The notes under the pieces: generated by a model
Told to the model about the DNA's origin: nothing
The model's database searches: none
Seen by the model: the letters and a program-made list of their open reading frames with translations, nothing else
From: Methylocella tundrae
Lineage (GTDB): Bacteria; Pseudomonadota; Alphaproteobacteria; Rhizobiales; Beijerinckiaceae
Direction of reading: 5' to 3'
Assembly (NCBI RefSeq): GCF_901905185.1
Contig: NZ_CABFMQ020000083.1
Location: forward strand, 1-61,740
DNA length: 61,740 nucleotides
Shown: positions 41,906 to 51,482 of the stretch, in pieces
Layout: every line of letters starts with the position of its first letter
How positions within the stretch are numbered: position 1 is the stretch's first letter
Translations under genes and position numbers: made by a program

Positions 41906-42505
41906 TCAGCGCGGGGCGCGTTTGGCGAGAATCCGCTGCAGCGTCCGGCGATGCATATTGAGGCGGCGCGCCGTCTCCGAGACATTGCGGCCGCAAAGCT
42001 CATAGATCCGCTGGATGTGCTCCCAACGAACGCGATCGGCGGACATCGGATTTTCAGGCAGCTCCACCTTGTCGTTCTGGGTCGCGAGCAGCGCATGGTA
42101 GATTTCATCGGCGTCGGCGGGCTTGGCCAGATAATCGAAGGCGCCGAATTTCACCGCCGTGACGGCTGTGACGATATTGCCATAGCCCGTCAGGATGATG
42201 CCGCGGGCGTCTGGACGCTTCGTTTTCAAATCGACGATGACGTCAAGGCCATTGCCGTCGCCAAGCCGCATGTCGATCACGGCGAAGGCAGGCGGGCTTT
42301 GGGCAATCGCCTCCAGACCTTCGGCGACGGACCCCGCCGTCCTCACAACAAAGCCGCGGCTCTCCATGCTGCGCGTTAGACGCGCCAGGAAGGGCTTGTC
42401 GTCGTCAACGATAAGAAGGGAGCGATCCTGCCCGATGGCGGCAAGCTCGGGAGCTTCCTCACTCAAGCTTCCACCCTGGATCGCTACGGGAGGTTCAGTT
42501 TTCAT
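41906..42505 (-). CDS. Response regulator, RegA/ActR/PrrA family
   Basis: The 199-residue protein has a receiver domain, with DDD near residue 34-36, phosphoacceptor D78 in VIDMRLGDGNGLDV, and KPADADE with the conserved Lys. A Fis-type helix-turn-helix ends it: HIQRIYELCGRNVSETARRLNMHRRTLQRIL in pieces, nearly invariant in RegA. It pairs with the RegB-type kinase encoded upstream (42700-44040) for redox control of respiration, carbon fixation or nitrogen metabolism. The two are separated by 194 bases. Confidence 0.93.
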   Translation of the reverse strand: MKTEPPVAIQGGSLSEEAPELAAIGQDRSLLIVDDDKPFLARLTRSMESRGFVVRTAGSVAEGLEAIAQSPPAFAVIDMRLGDGNGLDVIVDLKTKRPDARGIILTGYGNIVTAVTAVKFGAFDYLAKPADADEIYHALLATQNDKVELPENPMSADRVRWEHIQRIYELCGRNVSETARRLNMHRRTLQRILAKRAPR

Positions 42506-42699
42506 ATCAACCTATCTCAACCAGTCTCTTGTCCAATCGCTGACGCCGCCGATCAGGAAAACGCTACTCATACATGCTGCGACAAAACGGCGTCACACTA
42601 GCCTTATTTAAAGTTAATTTCCACTTTTGAAAGATAATCGGAGAAAGCGGATGGGAGAGCGCTGCGCGGCCGGACAGCCTGCGAAAATCAACAGCGTCG

Positions 42700-44040
42700 T
42701 CAGCCGAGTGCGCGCTCCGGCGGAGCAGCCGGCAGCTTGGCCCCCCGCTCGAACTGCGCCCTTTGCCAGAGAATCGATATGCGGGCGCCGCTCTTTGGAG
42801 GGGGCAGGTTGGCGCAGGAAACAGTCGCGCCCGACCGCTCCAGCAATGTCTTGGCGATGAACAAACCAAGTCCCAGGCCCGAGCCTTCCTCGGATTTGGC
42901 GCGCCGGTCTGTTTTCGTCGTCACATAGGGCGCGCCGATGCGGCTCGCGACGTCGGGGGAAAACCCCGGGCCGTCGTCCTCGATGATCAGCTTGACGAAA
43001 TTCGCATCCCACCGCGCGATGATGCGCACTTCCGAGGCTGCGAAATCGATGGCGTTTTCGATCAGATTGCCAAGCCCGTACAATATGGCGGGGTTACGCC
43101 GGGATACGGGCTGCCGTCCCTCGCCGTCTTCGACGATGGTGATTTTGACGCCGAAATCGCGTTGCGGGACCACGACCTCCTCAAGGAGCAGACTGACGGT
43201 CATCTCGTCGAGAATATTGCCGTCGTCGCCGCCAAGCGAGGTGAGTTTCCCGAGGATGGTTCGGCAGCGGGCGACTTCCTGGGTCAGCAGGGCGACGTCT
43301 TCGGCAATGGGGCCGGCGGAAGGCAGCTGCTTTTCGAGATCCCGGACGACCAGCGTCACCGTGGCGAGCGGGGTGCCGAGTTCATGCGCCGCCGCCGCCG
43401 CGAGGCCGTCCAGTTGAGACAGATGCTGTTCGCGGGCGAGGACGCGTTCCGTCGCCGCCAGGGCGTCGGCGAGCTTGCGCCCTTCGAGCGCGACCAGCGA
43501 GGCATAGATTGCGATGAAGACGGCGCTCACCACATGCGCCGTCCAGAGGCCGGTGGCGTAAACCAGCGGAAGCTGCAGGGAGGCGCCGGGGAACCAGGGC
43601 AGGGGATAATGCGTCGCCGTCAAGAGCGAGGCGGCGGCGATCGTCAACGCTGTCAGCATCATCGTGATCCAGCCGGAAAGCGATACGGCGGACACCATGA
43701 CCGGCGCAAGAAAGAGCATCGAAAAAGGGTTTTCAATGCCTCCGGTCAAGTAAAGCAGGGCGGTCAGCTGGATAATATCGTAGGCGAGGATTGCCGCGGC
43801 GGGCCGTTCGTCGAGCTGATTGACGCGTCCGTAACGAACCCGCAGCGCGACGTTCAGCAAAGCCGAAACGGCGACGACAAGAAGGCATGGCCCGATCGGA
43901 AGCGAAAACCCCAGCACGTCATAAGTGAACAGAATCGCCGCCGCCTGGCCGAGAAGGGCGAGCCAGCGCAACTGGACGAGCGTGTGGACATGCAGGCGCC
44001 GCGAGCCGCGGCCAAGATCAAAATCGGAAAAATCAGCCAT
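42700..44040 (-). CDS. Redox sensor histidine kinase, RegB/ActS/PrrB family
   Basis: The 446-residue protein has about six membrane segments (residues 25-185), with the quinone-binding heptad GGIENPF at 100-106 in the third loop. The H-box HELGTPLATVTLV carries H219, and the redox-sensing cysteine is C259 in ARCRTILGKL. N, G and ATP motifs (LIENAIDFA, EDDGPGFSPD, GLGLGLFIAKTLLE) follow. It senses quinone redox state and phosphorylates RegA. Both key redox motifs are intact. Confidence 0.94.
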   Translation of the reverse strand: MADFSDFDLGRGSRRLHVHTLVQLRWLALLGQAAAILFTYDVLGFSLPIGPCLLVVAVSALLNVALRVRYGRVNQLDERPAAAILAYDIIQLTALLYLTGGIENPFSMLFLAPVMVSAVSLSGWITMMLTALTIAAASLLTATHYPLPWFPGASLQLPLVYATGLWTAHVVSAVFIAIYASLVALEGRKLADALAATERVLAREQHLSQLDGLAAAAAHELGTPLATVTLVVRDLEKQLPSAGPIAEDVALLTQEVARCRTILGKLTSLGGDDGNILDEMTVSLLLEEVVVPQRDFGVKITIVEDGEGRQPVSRRNPAILYGLGNLIENAIDFAASEVRIIARWDANFVKLIIEDDGPGFSPDVASRIGAPYVTTKTDRRAKSEEGSGLGLGLFIAKTLLERSGATVSCANLPPPKSGARISILWQRAQFERGAKLPAAPPERALG

Positions 44041-44474
44041 CGGCGAAGCTTTAATCGAGCCGGACGACTGTGCAAGCTGCTTTGTGCAAAACGTCCAGAT
44101 GGGTCTTGCCCGCGGCGCATATGCGGCTCAAAAAAGGAGCCCCTTGGTGGAGGCTCGTGACCTACTACTTAGGTATTAGAAGCTAATTTCGAATAACATT
44201 GCGCCGCCTCGTACGTTAGGCTGCTTAAACTTAGGCCTGAGCTGTGCAATGGCGGATCGGATTCGTATTGAATGGAAGCCGAATCGTGTGATTCTAGTCA
44301 CAGAACGACAGAAAATGCAGTGGTATTGCGCATTTCGAACTATTAAATGAGGAAAGTGTTCTTCGACGTGGTATTTCGCCTTCCAAGGCCCAGGAAGCTT
44401 GATAATTGCGGACGAGATGAGGATCCATTTTGATTTTGATGCATTGACCGGTCTGCCGGGAAAGAGGGTGGGAT
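44041..44474. other. AT-richer promoter region upstream of PHA depolymerase
   Basis: These 434 bases separate the divergent regB and depolymerase genes. The part 44160-44350 is richer in A and T than its surroundings and holds the CRP-like palindrome at 44287. No RNA gene is recognised. Confidence 0.5.
44287..44302 (+). promoter_or_regulatory. CRP/FNR-superfamily-like site
   Basis: TGTGA-TTCTAG-TCACA is a perfect match to the classical CRP half-sites with 6-base spacing. It lies 173 bases before the depolymerase start, in the AT-rich promoter region, so a CRP-type regulator may act on this gene. Confidence 0.5.
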
Positions 44475-45764
44475 ATGCCTCCGTTCACTTACGAATTGCA
44501 TGAAATCTCTCACCTCGCACTCGCGCCTGCTCGAGCGATTTCGGATATTGCTCAGCTCTGGCTGAAGAGCCCTGTCAATTTCCTGTCCTATACCCATGTC
44601 GGCAAGAACATGGTCGCGACGGTCGAACTCTTTGAACGCATGACGCGCCGCTACGGAAAGCCGGCGTTCGGCCTGTCGAGCACGATTGTCGGCGGCAAAC
44701 GCGCGCCAGTGGTTGAAAACATCGTTTGGCGGCGCCCGTTCTGCCGGCTGATCCATTTCGAGCGGCAGCTGGAAGGCAATCAGGGGGAGCCGCAACCAAA
44801 GCTCCTGATCGTTGCGCCGATGTCTGGCCACCATTCCACCCTGCTGCGCGGAACCGTCGAGGCTTTTTTGCCTTTTTATGACGTCTACATCACCGATTGG
44901 GCCGACGCCCGACTGATGCCGATGTCCGCCGGCCGTTTCGACTTGGATGATTATATTGATTACCTGATTTCCATCTGCGAGCACTTGAGCAAGGAGAAGG
45001 ACGGCGTTGCTCTGCATACGCTCGGCGTGTGCCAGCCGGCGGCGCCCTTGTTCGCCGCTGTGGCGCTGATGGAGGCGGAGGATAATCCTCACGTTCCAGC
45101 TTCGATGACCTTGATGGGCGGCCCGATCGATACGCGGCGCAGCCCGACCAAAGTCAATCTTCTGGCGCAGGAGCGCGGCAGCGCGTGGTTCCAGCATCAT
45201 TGCATCAGCACCGTGCCGCTCGGATATCACGGCGCCGGCCGCGAGGTTTATCCAGGTTTTCTGCAACTTGCCGGCTTCATGGCGATGAATATCGATCGCC
45301 ACGTCAACGCCCATATCGACCTGTTCAGCCACCTTGTCGAAGGCGACGGGGATTCTGCCGATAAGCATCGCGAATTTTACGATGAATATTTGTCGGTCAT
45401 GGATCTGACCGCCGAATTCTATCTGCAAACCGTCGACACAGTGTTCGTGAAGCACGCCTTGCCAAAAGGCGAGATGACTCATCACGGCGCGAAGGTTGAC
45501 TTCGCCGCCATCCACAGAGTGGCGCTCATGACAGTCGAAGGCGAGAACGACGATATTTCCGGAGCTGGCCAAACCCTGGCCGCGCATGATCTCTGCTATA
45601 ACCTTCCAGCATCCATGAAGGCTGATTATCTGCAGGAAAAGGTCGGCCATTACGGGGTCTTCAACGGATCGCGTTTCCGCAACCAGATCGTCCCGCGAAT
45701 TCTGGATTTTCACGCCAACGGCAAGCGTTCGGTGCGTAATCTGTCTTTGGTCGAACGCATCTGA
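44475..45764 (+). CDS. phaZ: Intracellular polyhydroxyalkanoate depolymerase
   Basis: The 429-residue alpha/beta-hydrolase starts MPPFTYELHEISHLALAPARA and has LLIVAPMSGHHSTLLRGTVEAFLP, YITDWADARLMP and the nucleophile elbow LGVCQPAAPLF with Cys186, as in PhaZ of Cupriavidus type. There is no signal peptide, so it acts on native granules. It releases hydroxybutyrate from PHB reserves. AGAGGG precedes the ATG. No phaC or phaAB gene is near. Confidence 0.92.
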   Translation: MPPFTYELHEISHLALAPARAISDIAQLWLKSPVNFLSYTHVGKNMVATVELFERMTRRYGKPAFGLSSTIVGGKRAPVVENIVWRRPFCRLIHFERQLEGNQGEPQPKLLIVAPMSGHHSTLLRGTVEAFLPFYDVYITDWADARLMPMSAGRFDLDDYIDYLISICEHLSKEKDGVALHTLGVCQPAAPLFAAVALMEAEDNPHVPASMTLMGGPIDTRRSPTKVNLLAQERGSAWFQHHCISTVPLGYHGAGREVYPGFLQLAGFMAMNIDRHVNAHIDLFSHLVEGDGDSADKHREFYDEYLSVMDLTAEFYLQTVDTVFVKHALPKGEMTHHGAKVDFAAIHRVALMTVEGENDDISGAGQTLAAHDLCYNLPASMKADYLQEKVGHYGVFNGSRFRNQIVPRILDFHANGKRSVRNLSLVERI

Positions 45765-45812
45765 CGCGAAGGTCGAGGGGCGCCCTTGATCGCAACTTGC
45801 CGCTAGCGACTC

Positions 45813-46637
45813 ATGCAGCATCCAGCTAGGCTTGCGGCCATGCTGCGTCTGCTCCGAAAGGATGTCCCTCCGGCGAAGGGGGCTGACTTCATTGATGTCT
45901 CGCATAGCGGCGAGACATACCGGATTAGCATCAAGCGCACGGCCTTGGCTCGGCGTTTCACGTTGCGCGTCCGGACGGCGACGCGCGACGTGATGCTGAC
46001 CCTGCCGGCGCGCGCCAGCATCAAAGAGGCAAAATCCTTCGCCGAGCGCCACGCGCCCTGGATTGGCGCGAAATTGCGCAGGCTGCCGGAGAAAATCCGT
46101 TTCGAGCCCGGAGGCGTTGTGCCCTTGCGCGGTGTTTTCCACAGGATCGCTCTGCGGCCGGGCCCGCGCGGAACCGGCGCGGTGACCGCCGCCCACGAAG
46201 AGCGGGGATCTGGCGCTGAAACAGGGGCCGAGCGAATTCTTTATGTCAGCGGCGAGGCCTCCTTCACACCGCGGCGCGTGCAGGAGTTTCTGATTCGCGA
46301 GGCGAGGCGCGACATCGAGACGGCGGTCGCGCGTCACGCGGAAAGGCTCAACGTCAAGCCGCGCAAGATCACCTTGCGCGATACCAGCAGTCGGTGGGGG
46401 TCTTGCTCAGCGTCCGGCGCGCTGAACTTTTCGTGGCGCCTCATTCTGGCGCCGTCTTTTGTGCTCGATTATCTGGCGGCGCATGAAGTCGCGCATCTCG
46501 TCCATATGAATCATTCGGCGGCCTTCTGGGCGGTCGTCGGACGGCTGTCGCCGGATGTCGAGGCCGCCGAATCCTGGCTGAAAGCCAACGGCGCCGGTTT
46601 GCTTCGATTCGGCGCCGGCAAAAGCGGCGCCGACTGA
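45813..46637 (+). CDS. YgjP/SprT-like DUF45 zinc metallopeptidase
   Basis: The C-terminal part has the zinc motif AAHEVAHLVHMNHSAAFW, preceded by RDTSSRWGSCSASGALNFSWRLILAP, which is diagnostic of the DUF45 family. The N-terminal half (ISIKRTALARRFTLRVR) is typical too. The cellular substrate is unknown. ATG at 45813 gives 274 residues; 45840 is an alternative. It lies 48 bases after phaZ on the same strand. Confidence 0.85.
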   Translation: MQHPARLAAMLRLLRKDVPPAKGADFIDVSHSGETYRISIKRTALARRFTLRVRTATRDVMLTLPARASIKEAKSFAERHAPWIGAKLRRLPEKIRFEPGGVVPLRGVFHRIALRPGPRGTGAVTAAHEERGSGAETGAERILYVSGEASFTPRRVQEFLIREARRDIETAVARHAERLNVKPRKITLRDTSSRWGSCSASGALNFSWRLILAPSFVLDYLAAHEVAHLVHMNHSAAFWAVVGRLSPDVEAAESWLKANGAGLLRFGAGKSGAD

Positions 46638-46651
46638 GGCGTCAGGATTCT

Positions 46652-46894
46652 TCAGTAGTATCTGCGCCGAACGACGACCCCGCCGCCGTAGGGGCCATAA
46701 TGGCGCCGCACGACAACGCCGCCGCGTGGATAATAGGCCGGCCCTCGCCGCACCACGACGCCGCCGCGCGCGCCAGCGCAGCCGGCGCGATAGGGACCAC
46801 GCGCGCAGACATAGGCGTCGGCCTTCGTCGATGAGAAGATCGCAGCGCTCACGGCAATGAGAGCGGCGGCGGAAACAAGGAGCGCCTTCTTCAT
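46652..46894 (-). CDS. Small secreted protein with GGVVVRR repeats
   Basis: From ATG 46894 (AGGA upstream) the 80-residue product has a signal peptide, MKKALLVSAAALIAVSAAIF, cut near ADA. The mature part is VCARGPYRAGCAG followed by three GGVVVRR repeats with Tyr/Pro/Gly linkers, ending in RRRYY. Two cysteines could form a disulphide. Similar short basic exported proteins occur in Hyphomicrobiales; no function is known to me. Confidence 0.75.
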   Translation of the reverse strand: MKKALLVSAAALIAVSAAIFSSTKADAYVCARGPYRAGCAGARGGVVVRRGPAYYPRGGVVVRRHYGPYGGGVVVRRRYY

Positions 46895-47302
46895 ATGATT
46901 TGTCCTGGCTGGGCCGGTTGATGCGAATTGATGGCGTTTGGATCTGCGACGCGAGCCGGCTGAATAGAGCTCGGTCCGAAACATTGGCGGCGGGCTCAGC
47001 GGCGACCGAACTGGCTGGATCGGCCGGCTGACGATGAAATTACAGCACAATCCGCCGCGAATGGATAGCTTGGCGGTTCGGATCCGTCGCAGGGGACGAA
47101 AGAGTCGGAAAACTCAACTGCGTGCAGGCGGCTTGCGCCTTTGCGCGATGATCGCGAGCCTCGGGCAGAAGCGCGGAGCCTTAGCGTGCGGACCAGTCCG
47201 GGAATGATCATCCAAAACAAAACCAGCGGCCGTGAGGCCGCTGGCAAAACCCATTCAAGCCGACCGAAGCGCGAACGTCCGGCTGCACTGCCCCGCGCCC
47301 TA
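46895..47302. other. Intergenic region left of the IS5 element
   Basis: This 408-base stretch holds the upstream region of the small secreted protein gene and the hairpin at 47213-47244. The remainder shows no gene I can support. Confidence 0.5.
47213..47244 (-). terminator. Rho-independent terminator, probably of rpmB
   Basis: On the minus strand CCAGCGGCC-TCAC-GGCCGCTGG forms a perfect 9-pair stem followed by TTTTGTTTTGG. No other minus-strand gene lies between it and rpmB (48173) except the IS5 element, so it was probably the rpmB terminator before the insertion. Confidence 0.75.
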
Positions 47303-48149
47303 GGAAGTGTGGACAGTTACCTGAGCCATATGACGGTTGCGGCGATTGCGACGATGGCGAGATAGTGTTTTGCGGTCTTCTCGAAGCGCGTTGCGACGCG
47401 CCTGAATTGCTTCAGCCTTGAAAAGCAACATTCGATCAGGTGGCGTTGAGCGTAGAGATCCTTGTCGAGCGGGTATTTGAGGGCGCGCGAGGGGTTGTTC
47501 GGGATCACCGCCTCCGCCCCTTTTCGCGCGATGGTCTGACGCAGCTTTTCGCTGTCATAGGCGGTGTCGGCCATAACGACATCAGCGGGCAGGTCTTCGA
47601 TCAGCGCCTCGGCCTGCGGGGCATCCCCTTTCTGGCCGGCCGTGAGGATGAAGCGGACCGGACAGCCCAGGCCGCGCACGGCCATGTGGATCTTGGTGCT
47701 CAAGCCGCCGCGTGAACGGCCAAGGGCCTGATCTTCAGACCCCCCTTTTTGGCCCCGGCAGCATGCTGGTGGGCGCGGATGATGGTGGAGTCAACGATCA
47801 GATATTCAAAGTCCGGGTCGTCCGACATGGCTTCGAAGATGCGCCACCAGACGCCCTTGTGGCTCCAGCGGCTGAACCGGCGGAAGACGCTGTTCCAGTC
47901 GCCGAAGGCTTCGGGCAGGTCGCGCCAGGGCGAACCGGTCCGCACGATCCACAAGACCGCCTCGACGAACATGCGGTTGTCACGGCCCGAAGAACCGCGC
48001 GTGCGCTCGTCCCCGATGATGTGGGCCGATATCCGCTCCCACTGATCGTCGCGAAGAATCAGGCGGTCCAGAACACCCATGGCTGTCTCCAAAAGACAGC
48101 CATGAATCACACCTCAAGACCCTTGGGAATCCCAAGAGTCCACACTTCC
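47303..48149 (-). mobile_element. IS5-family (IS427-type) insertion sequence
   Basis: The element is 847 bases long, with terminal inverted repeats GGAAGTGTGGAC at both ends and a TA target duplication (47301-47302 and 48150-48151). It carries two overlapping frames on the minus strand that together make one DDE transposase. Both ends and catalytic residues look intact, so it is possibly active. Confidence 0.92.
47317..48080 (-). CDS. IS5-family transposase made by -1 frameshift (orfA/orfB)
   Basis: orfA starts MGVLDRLILRDDQWERI at 48080 (GGAGA upstream) and ends at 47700; it holds the first Asp in YLIVDSTIIRAHQ. orfB (to 47317) holds VVMADTAYDSEKLR and LIECCFSRLKQFRRVATRFEK with the second Asp and Glu. 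At 47745-47739 the minus strand reads G-GGG-GGT in the orfA frame; a -1 slip there continues as SEDQALGRSRGG into orfB, the layout expected for this IS group. Confidence 0.88.
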
Positions 48150-48172
48150 TAAGCGGCGCGCAGCTTTTGCCC

Positions 48173-48463
48173 TCAGGCGGCGCCGGCCTGCTTCTTGAGG
48201 ATCTCTCGCTTGACGGCGAGGGCGCCGGTCGAAAGTTCGGCGTCGTCGGCCTTGACGAGGAACGCGTCGAGGCCGCCGCGATGTTCGACCGACCGCAGGG
48301 CCGCAGCGGCGACGCGAAAGCGGAGCTTGCGCTGCAACACGTCCGAGATCAGCGTGACGTTGCAAAGGTTCGGCAGGAAACGCGTCCGCGTCTTATGGTT
48401 CGAATGGCTGACCAGATTGCCGGTTTGTACGGCCTTGCCGGTCAAATCGCAGCGGCGGGACAT
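48173..48463 (-). CDS. rpmB: 50S ribosomal protein L28
   Basis: The 96-residue protein starts [16 protein letters not shown] and has [14 protein letters not shown] and [20 protein letters not shown], matching L28 of alphaproteobacteria. It lacks the zinc cysteine pairs seen in some L28 forms, having a single early Cys. GAGGAAG precedes the ATG. The IS5 element begins 23 bases after the stop, between gene and terminator. Confidence 0.94.
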   Translation of the reverse strand: MSRRCDLTGKAVQTGNLVSHSNHKTRTRFLPNLCNVTLISDVLQRKLRFRVAAAALRSVEHRGGLDAFLVKADDAELSTGALAVKREILKKQAGAA

Positions 48464-48742
48464 CTTGCTTCCTCTTCAAATTCAAAACGTGGCGCTCTCG
48501 GCGGCCCTTGAGCGCAACCTCAGGGGAATCGAGCGCATCCTGAACAATGCAGCATGTGAAGGCGCAGGACATAGAGCGCCCAACGCCTCGCGTCAAGGTC
48601 GGAACTCGGCATAAGTCGCCGCCGCGACGATGTCGCGGGCCGCTTTAAGGTTAAAGCACCTTTAACCGCCTCTTGCTAATTTGCTCTTCGTTCGCCGGAA
48701 GGCGGACGAAGGCGAGGCTCTCGGCAGGCGGCGGTAAAGCGG

Positions 48743-51406
48743 ATGCGAACGACAACCAGCATGACGGCGCTCGACCTGATCCCCGAATCGCTGCGCGCTT
48801 TCGCAGCGCGCCGGGGGGCGGAGCTCGCTGGGCTTTGCCTCATCGCCGGAACGATCGCCCTCATCCTCGCGCTCCTGTCCTGGTCCGTCGAAGACCCGAG
48901 CTTCAATCACGCCACCTCCGGCCCGGTCCATAATCTGCTCGGATCGACCGGCGCGGTCGCCGCCGACCTGCTGATGCAGATGCTCGGCCTCGGCGTGATC
49001 GCTTTTCTGATTCCGGTTGGCCTCTGGGGCTGGCGCCTGCTCACGGCGCGGCGGCTCGAACGCATAACGAGCCGCCTCGTGCTTTGGATCGCCGGCGGCG
49101 CGCTCGCGGCGGCTGTCGCCTCGCTGCTCCCGGTCACGGCGCGATGGCCGCTGCCGACAGGCCTTGGCGGCGTCATCGGCGACGCGCTTCTGGCGATTCC
49201 GAAAAGGCTGATGGCCGGCTTCGCCCCTGGTCTGCTTTTGCTTGGCCTTGGCCTGACCGCTGGAGCGATTCTCGCGCTCTCCGCCAGCGTCGGCCTTCGC
49301 GATCAGTTCGACGATCTCGACGAAGACGAGGACGAGGATGCGCGTCCCGTCCGGCGCCGGGCCGACGCCGAGGACGACGACTCGGGCGGTCCAGGCTTTG
49401 CGCTGGTCGCGCTTGGCGCTCTCATTCACGCTTTTCTCAGCCTCAAGGCGGTGCTCGCGCGCCAGATCGCGCGCCGCCGGGCGGCCCGCGTCACAGCGCC
49501 AACTCCGGCTCCCTGGCAGACCGCGCCGCAGTTTTCGCCGCGCGACTTTGATCCTCCATTGCAAGGTTTCGAGCCCCTCGTGGAATCCGATCAGCCCTTC
49601 GATTTCGGAGCGGCGCCGCTCACCTGGCCGGAGCAGGGGATTGCCGAACCGCGCTTTGACGCGACCGCCTATGCGCCGCCGGCGACGCGCGCCGCCGCCC
49701 GCCAGAAAAGCGAAGCCGGCGAAAAGCCCAGATCAGCGGCCGGCCCCGAAGCCGCCGCGCCGGCGCGCCGCATCGTCGCCCCGCCGCCGGCGCCGGTCCG
49801 GCCGGGACAGCGCGCCCAGAAAGAAGCCCATCCGTCTTTGAAGGACCGATTCGGGCGCAACGACTATGTCCTGCCGCCGCTGAATATGCTCGCCGAGCCG
49901 AAGAAGCTCGTCAGCAATCAGGTCTCCGAGGACGCGCTGGGTCAGAACGCGCGCCTGCTCGAGGGCGTGCTGGAGGATTTCGGCGTCAAGGGCGAGATCA
50001 TCAACGTGCGTCCCGGGCCCGTCGTGACGCTCTACGAACTGGAGCCGGCGCCCGGCATCAAATCCTCCCGCGTGATCGGACTTGCCGATGACATCGCCCG
50101 TTCGATGTCGGCGATCTCCGCCCGCGTCGCCGTGGTGCAAGGCCGCAACGCTATTGGCATCGAATTGCCCAATCAGCGCCGCGAAACCGTTTTCCTGCGC
50201 GAATTATTGGGTTCGGAGGATTTCGAGAAGTCAAAACATCGGCTCGCCATAGCCCTTGGCAAGACGATCGGCGGCGAGCCGATCATCGTCGATCTCGCCC
50301 GCATGCCGCATCTTCTCGTCGCGGGCACCACCGGGTCGGGCAAATCAGTCGCCATCAACACCATGATTCTCTCGCTGCTGTACCGGCTTCGGCCGGAGGA
50401 GTGCCGACTCATCATGGTCGATCCGAAAATGCTCGAATTGTCAGTCTATGACGGCATTCCGCATCTTTTGACGCCGGTCGTCACCGATCCCAAAAAGGCT
50501 GTCGTCGCGCTGAAATGGGCGGTCCGCGAAATGGAGGACCGCTACAAGAAAATGTCGAAGCTCGGCGTGCGCAACATCGAGGGATTTAATGCGCGCGTGG
50601 TTGAGGCTTCGGCCAAGGGCGAAACTCTGATGCGCACGGTGCAGACGGGCTATGACCGGGAGACCGGCGAGGCGATCTATGAGCATGAGCCCATGGATCT
50701 GTCGCCGCTGCCTTTCATCGTCGTCATCGTCGACGAGATGGCCGACCTCATGATGGTCGCCGGCAAGGACATCGAAGGGGCCATTCAGCGCCTCGCCCAG
50801 ATGGCGCGCGCGGCGGGCATTCATCTCATCATGGCGACCCAAAGGCCCTCGGTCGACGTCATCACCGGCACCATCAAGGCGAATTTCCCGACCCGCATTT
50901 CCTTTCAGGTCACTTCCAAGATCGACAGCCGCACCATTCTCGGCGAGCAGGGCGCCGAGCAGCTGCTCGGCCAGGGCGACATGCTCTACATGGCCGGCGG
51001 CGGCCGCATCTCCCGCGTGCATGGGCCTTTCGTCGCCGACGGCGAAGTCGAGAAAGTCGTCGCCCATCTCAAAAGCCAGGGCCAGCCGGAATATCTCGAG
51101 GCGATCACTTCAGAGGATGATGTCGGCGACGCCGAAGATGGCGGCAGCGCTTCCCCCGGCAGCATGGACGCCGAAGAGTCGGGCGACCTCTACGACCGCG
51201 CCGTCGCGATCGTGCTGCGCGACCGCAAATGCTCGACAAGCTACATTCAGCGCCGTCTTTCGGTGGGCTACAACAAGGCCGCCTCTCTGGTCGAGCGGAT
51301 GGAGCAGGAAGGCGTCGTCGGCGCCCCCAATCATTCCGGCAAGCGCGCCATTCTTGTCGGCGGCGGGATCGACCGCGGCGCTTTCGACCTCGCGGCGGAG
51401 GGGTGA
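48743..51406 (+). CDS. ftsK: DNA translocase FtsK
   Basis: The 887-residue protein has four membrane segments in the first 200 residues, an Ala/Pro/Arg-rich linker to about 370, then the RecA-like motor with Walker [13 protein letters not shown] (about 528) and Walker [13 protein letters not shown] (about 662). A winged-helix gamma domain with [24 protein letters not shown] ends it. FtsK sits at the division septum and pumps chromosome ends towards dif for XerCD resolution. It is divergent from rpmB by 279 bases. Confidence 0.95.
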   Translation: MRTTTSMTALDLIPESLRAFAARRGAELAGLCLIAGTIALILALLSWSVEDPSFNHATSGPVHNLLGSTGAVAADLLMQMLGLGVIAFLIPVGLWGWRLLTARRLERITSRLVLWIAGGALAAAVASLLPVTARWPLPTGLGGVIGDALLAIPKRLMAGFAPGLLLLGLGLTAGAILALSASVGLRDQFDDLDEDEDEDARPVRRRADAEDDDSGGPGFALVALGALIHAFLSLKAVLARQIARRRAARVTAPTPAPWQTAPQFSPRDFDPPLQGFEPLVESDQPFDFGAAPLTWPEQGIAEPRFDATAYAPPATRAAARQKSEAGEKPRSAAGPEAAAPARRIVAPPPAPVRPGQRAQKEAHPSLKDRFGRNDYVLPPLNMLAEPKKLVSNQVSEDALGQNARLLEGVLEDFGVKGEIINVRPGPVVTLYELEPAPGIKSSRVIGLADDIARSMSAISARVAVVQGRNAIGIELPNQRRETVFLRELLGSEDFEKSKHRLAIALGKTIGGEPIIVDLARMPHLLVAGTTGSGKSVAINTMILSLLYRLRPEECRLIMVDPKMLELSVYDGIPHLLTPVVTDPKKAVVALKWAVREMEDRYKKMSKLGVRNIEGFNARVVEASAKGETLMRTVQTGYDRETGEAIYEHEPMDLSPLPFIVVIVDEMADLMMVAGKDIEGAIQRLAQMARAAGIHLIMATQRPSVDVITGTIKANFPTRISFQVTSKIDSRTILGEQGAEQLLGQGDMLYMAGGGRISRVHGPFVADGEVEKVVAHLKSQGQPEYLEAITSEDDVGDAEDGGSASPGSMDAEESGDLYDRAVAIVLRDRKCSTSYIQRRLSVGYNKAASLVERMEQEGVVGAPNHSGKRAILVGGGIDRGAFDLAAEG

Positions 51407-51482
51407 TTTTCGGCGGCCTTTATGGCTCGCGAAGGCTCCCCCTGGGCGCTTATGGGCGGCCGCCCGAAAGTCATCGGCTGGT

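Noticed and set aside
41622..42005. 127-codon plus-strand frame between tRNA and regA
   Set aside because: Overlaps regA antisense and has no similarity; both strands are open here.
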